Below, piece after piece: positions 4,392 through 6,285 of a stretch of 6,285 nucleotides of DNA. Positions within the stretch are counted from its first letter, which is position 1. Each line of letters opens with the position of its first letter. The translations under genes and the position numbers were made by a program. The notes below the pieces were generated by a model. It searched no databases, was not told the origin of the DNA, and saw nothing but the letters and a program-made list of their open reading frames with translations. This stretch comes from TMED14 sp965657195 (GTDB lineage: Bacteria; Bacteroidota; Bacteroidia; Flavobacteriales; Schleiferiaceae), in contig CBFHNK010000081.1 of assembly GCA_965657195.1 (NCBI GenBank), positions 1-6,285 of the forward strand, written 5' to 3'.

Positions 4392-5977
4392 AACTCCAAG
4401 TCGTTTGGTTCAAACGCGACCTGCGTTGGGAGGACCATGCGCCCCTAGCTGCCGCAGTCGCCACTGGCCAACCGGTCGTCGCCCTGCTCCTTCACGAGTC
4501 CTCCCTGTGGGCCCAACCAGTTTACTCCAACCGCCACGCCTGCTTTGAGTACGAATCGGCTGCGGAACTTTTTGCGACGCGTCCGCTGCTTGGACGATTG
4601 GTGGCACAAGCGAATAATGCTGCTGAACGCCGCGGAACCAGCAACGATGCGGCCGAAGGCCGCGGATCCAGCAACGATGCGGCCGCAGGCCGCAATCCTC
4701 TGCCGTTTTTTTATGTAGCGGCTGAAGCGGTTGAAGCGTTTGAAGCGCTTGAAGCGTTTGCGGGCATCCCCATTGGCGCCGTGTTCAGCCACCAAGAAAT
4801 TGGTATCGAAACCTCGTTTGCTCGCGACCGCCACATGAAGAACTGGTTCAAGAAGCGCGGAATCACCTGGCACGAATCGCCCTATGGTTCGGTGCGGCGG
4901 GGACTAAAACGCCGCGACGACTGGAACGCACACTGGAACGAAGTCATGTTTAAGGAGCCCCTCGTTCAGGCGGACTGGGCCCTTGGGCAAGCGTGGAGGC
5001 CTTCGCCACCCTGGATCGATTGGACCCAAGCGCATCAGGTGGAGCGCCCCGCACGCGAAGCGGGCGTCGCCCAAACGGGCGGGGCGGCCTGGGGGCATCG
5101 CTACCTGCGGAGCTTTGTGGCGGGAGGCCGCGGGCGCGGGTATATGGCCCACATTTCAAAGCCTGAGGGCGCGCGAAACCACTGCAGTCGCCTGTCACCC
5201 TACCTCGCCTGGGGCAACTTGAGCCTCAAACAGGTAGTGCGGAACCTAGCCGAAACGCGCAGCGGCGACCTCCTTGCGATGCGGGACGCTCGAGCCTTCG
5301 CGAGCCGACTTCGTTGGCGCGAGCACTTCATTCAAAAATTCGAATCGGAACCTCGAATGGAGTTCGAGCACGTGAACAGAGGGTACAACCAGCAGACGTT
5401 TAGTGCGAGTTCCGCACATTTAAACGCTTGGAAACTGGGGCAGACCGGAGTCCCCATGGTGGACGCCTGCATGCGCAGTCTTAACGAAACCGGATACCTC
5501 AACTTTCGCATGCGGGCTATGCTCGTGAGCTTCGGGTGCCATGCACTGAACCTTAACTGGAAGGACCTGAGCGCCCACCTTGCACAGCAATTCCTTGATT
5601 TTGAACCCGGTATTCACTACCCCCAGCTTCAGATGCAGGCCGCAGTTACGGGCGTCAACACCGTCCGCATTTACAACCCCGTCAAGCAGGCCGAGGAGCA
5701 GGATCCCCACGGCGCGTTCATTGAACGCTGGGTTCCTGAACTCGCTCCGCTGCCCATGCCCTTTCGCGCTGCCCCTTGGATGCTGACCGAAATCGACTGT
5801 GTGGGCTATGGGTTTCAATTCGGAACCGACTACCCCGCACCCCTCGTGGACCTCACTACGGCCCTTCGTGACGCTCGAATTCGCTTGTACGGAGCCAAAA
5901 AACGCCCCGAAGTCCGCGCTGAAAAAAACCGAATTCTCGAAATGCACGTGGCGCCCCAGCGCAAAAAACGAGGCTAA
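4388..5977 (+). CDS. Cryptochrome/photolyase-family flavoprotein with divergent FAD site
   Basis: A 529-residue member of the photolyase/cryptochrome family. Residues 1–165 form the α/β antenna domain (VVWFKRDLRWEDH, 5–17; FSHQEIG, 133–139). From about 230 comes the helical FAD domain, with SRLSPYLAWGNLS (267–279), RLRWREHFIQKFE (307–319), GQTGVPMVDACMRSL (351–365), NFRMRAMLVSF (372–382), DFEPGIHYPQLQMQAA (404–419) and RIYNPVKQ (427–434). It is therefore a likely blue-light DNA repair or sensory enzyme. By hand alignment to E. coli PhrB, D404 and E406 match flavin-contact acids and W391 matches W359, but W382 becomes L414, W306 becomes F338 and N378 becomes H410. I recall the FEPGIHYPQ wording from a Bacteroidota clade without known biochemistry. 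A repeat-rich loop (75–104) interrupts the antenna domain, and the C-terminal tail is basic. Translation is coupled to yaaA by ATGA. Repair versus signalling is undecided. Confidence 0.93.
   Translation: MKLQVVWFKRDLRWEDHAPLAAAVATGQPVVALLLHESSLWAQPVYSNRHACFEYESAAELFATRPLLGRLVAQANNAAERRGTSNDAAEGRGSSNDAAAGRNPLPFFYVAAEAVEAFEALEAFAGIPIGAVFSHQEIGIETSFARDRHMKNWFKKRGITWHESPYGSVRRGLKRRDDWNAHWNEVMFKEPLVQADWALGQAWRPSPPWIDWTQAHQVERPAREAGVAQTGGAAWGHRYLRSFVAGGRGRGYMAHISKPEGARNHCSRLSPYLAWGNLSLKQVVRNLAETRSGDLLAMRDARAFASRLRWREHFIQKFESEPRMEFEHVNRGYNQQTFSASSAHLNAWKLGQTGVPMVDACMRSLNETGYLNFRMRAMLVSFGCHALNLNWKDLSAHLAQQFLDFEPGIHYPQLQMQAAVTGVNTVRIYNPVKQAEEQDPHGAFIERWVPELAPLPMPFRAAPWMLTEIDCVGYGFQFGTDYPAPLVDLTTALRDARIRLYGAKKRPEVRAEKNRILEMHVAPQRKKRG
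4610..4699 (+). repeat. Three in-frame 30-bp repeats within the photolyase gene
   Basis: Copies at 4610–4639, 4640–4669 and 4670–4699 encode ANNAAERRGT, SNDAAEGRGS and SNDAAAGRNP, exactly codon-aligned (residues 75–104). Copies 2 and 3 are nearly identical and each holds a perfect palindromic core, GCGGCC-GAA-GGCCGC or GCGGCC-GCA-GGCCGC; copy 1 is older-looking, with a degraded core. The segment falls between a helix and the next β-strand (PFFYV) of the antenna domain, so it is probably a disordered surface loop. Confidence 0.92.
4724..4759 (+). repeat. Four 9-bp repeats (GAAGCGnTT) in the photolyase gene
   Basis: GAAGCGGTT, GAAGCGTTT, GAAGCGCTT and GAAGCGTTT follow without gaps and encode EAV, EAF, EAL, EAF (residues 113–124). 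They form the helix after the third β-strand of the antenna domain, where relatives also have an acidic/hydrophobic helix, so the repeat fits the fold rather than breaking it. Confidence 0.85.
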
Positions 5978-6231
5978 CTAAAGCGTTGGTTGCTGCTCTT
6001 AAAGCGACCTTTTTCAAAGTCTCTTAGCATCAGGTGCTTGGTCTTGCGACCCGTGACTCGTTCGCGCCACATTCGAAAGGACGATGCCTTCATATGCTTG
6101 CGCATCAGGGCTCTAACGTCGTTTTCGCGCAATCCGAACTGCGCGTAAATCGCTTCAAACGGAGTCCGATCTTCCCAGGCCATGGCAATAACCCGGTCAA
6201 TTTCAGCTTCTGATAGTTCGTTTCTAAGCAT
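5974..6231 (-). CDS. DUF2805 / TIGR03643 family protein
   Basis: An 85-residue basic protein that I recognise as DUF2805 (TIGR03643), of unknown function. It has an N-terminal helical part, LSEAEIDRVIAMAWEDRTPF (6–25), then EAIYAQFGLRENDVRALMRKHM (26–47), which resembles a helix-turn-helix, then SSFRMWRERVTGRKTKH (50–66) and a basic tail FKSSNQRFS (77–85). No Cys, signal peptide or membrane segment. DNA binding is inferred only from the HTH-like spacing and the basic charge. From memory, members tend to occur near photolyase or cryptochrome genes in marine bacteria, which fits here. It converges on the photolyase gene; the two stop codons interlock (TAA 5975–5977 plus strand, TAG 5976–5974 minus strand). 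The ATG at 6231 is in family position; no Shine–Dalgarno sequence is evident. Confidence 0.85.
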   Translation of the reverse strand: MLRNELSEAEIDRVIAMAWEDRTPFEAIYAQFGLRENDVRALMRKHMKASSFRMWRERVTGRKTKHLMLRDFEKGRFKSSNQRFS

Positions 6232-6285
6232 TTAGATTACGGTATTCCCGTTTCAACGCGGTTGGCGGTTGAAAAGTTCCGCAGC
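6232..6285 (-). other. Right edge: possible 3' end of an upstream minus-strand gene, unassigned
   Basis: All three minus-strand frames are open at the edge. They end as AAELFNRQPR-stop (TGA 6255–6253), a 15-residue frame with TAA at 6239–6237, and a 19-residue frame whose TAG at 6226–6224 would overlap the DUF2805 start. Any could be the tail of a co-oriented upstream gene. The fragment is too short to choose or to name a family, and no promoter box is recognised. Confidence 0.25.

Noticed and set aside
4660..4686. Clustered rare restriction sites (SacII, BamHI, NotI) suggesting vector or cloning sequence
   Set aside because: They arise from the palindromic repeat cores, are in frame with the photolyase gene, and native sequence flanks both sides.
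4445..4873. 142-residue minus-strand open frame with KRFKRFKRFNRF-like repeats
   Set aside because: The repeated residues are the reverse reading of the GAAGCGnTT units in the photolyase gene, not an independent protein.

Overview
The window reads as a chromosomal segment from a Bacteroidota bacterium, most likely a Flavobacteriales-type lineage with fairly high GC (mid-50s percent by eye). Three things point there: the minus-strand order rpmB–rpmG–DUF4295–ftsY, which is a familiar Bacteroidota arrangement; a TAnnTTTG-type promoter box in front of rpmB; and a photolyase homologue whose FAD-domain wording I recall from marine Bacteroidota. I cannot name the genus.

Left part (1–3409, all minus strand, so read right to left): a secreted thioredoxin-like protein, then cinA three bases later with a GTG start, then the ribosomal protein genes rpmB (bL28) and rpmG (bL33), a 49-residue DUF4295 protein, an intrinsic terminator, and ftsY, which runs off the left edge. 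The 49-residue gene and the truncated ftsY are easy to miss but clear on translation. The ribosomal genes have their own candidate promoter immediately after the cinA stop. The theme is ordinary housekeeping: translation, SRP-dependent membrane targeting and NAD-cycle salvage.

Middle (3410–3668): a 259-base gap between divergent genes. It holds three tandem 35-bp repeats that decay into a string of roughly 8-bp TTGGCTCG-like modules, followed by an imperfect inverted repeat just upstream of yaaA.

Right part (3669–6231): yaaA (peroxide-stress protein) and a cryptochrome/photolyase-family gene overlap by ATGA and form a translationally coupled plus-strand pair. A small DUF2805/TIGR03643-type protein gene converges on them with interlocking stop codons. 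Together these look like a DNA-protection module against light and oxidative damage. The photolyase homologue is the most interesting gene: by hand alignment it lacks two of the three electron-transfer tryptophans and the flavin-proximal Asn of E. coli photolyase, and its N-terminal domain carries an in-frame 10-residue tandem repeat with palindromic DNA cores. The last 54 bases hold no gene I can assign.
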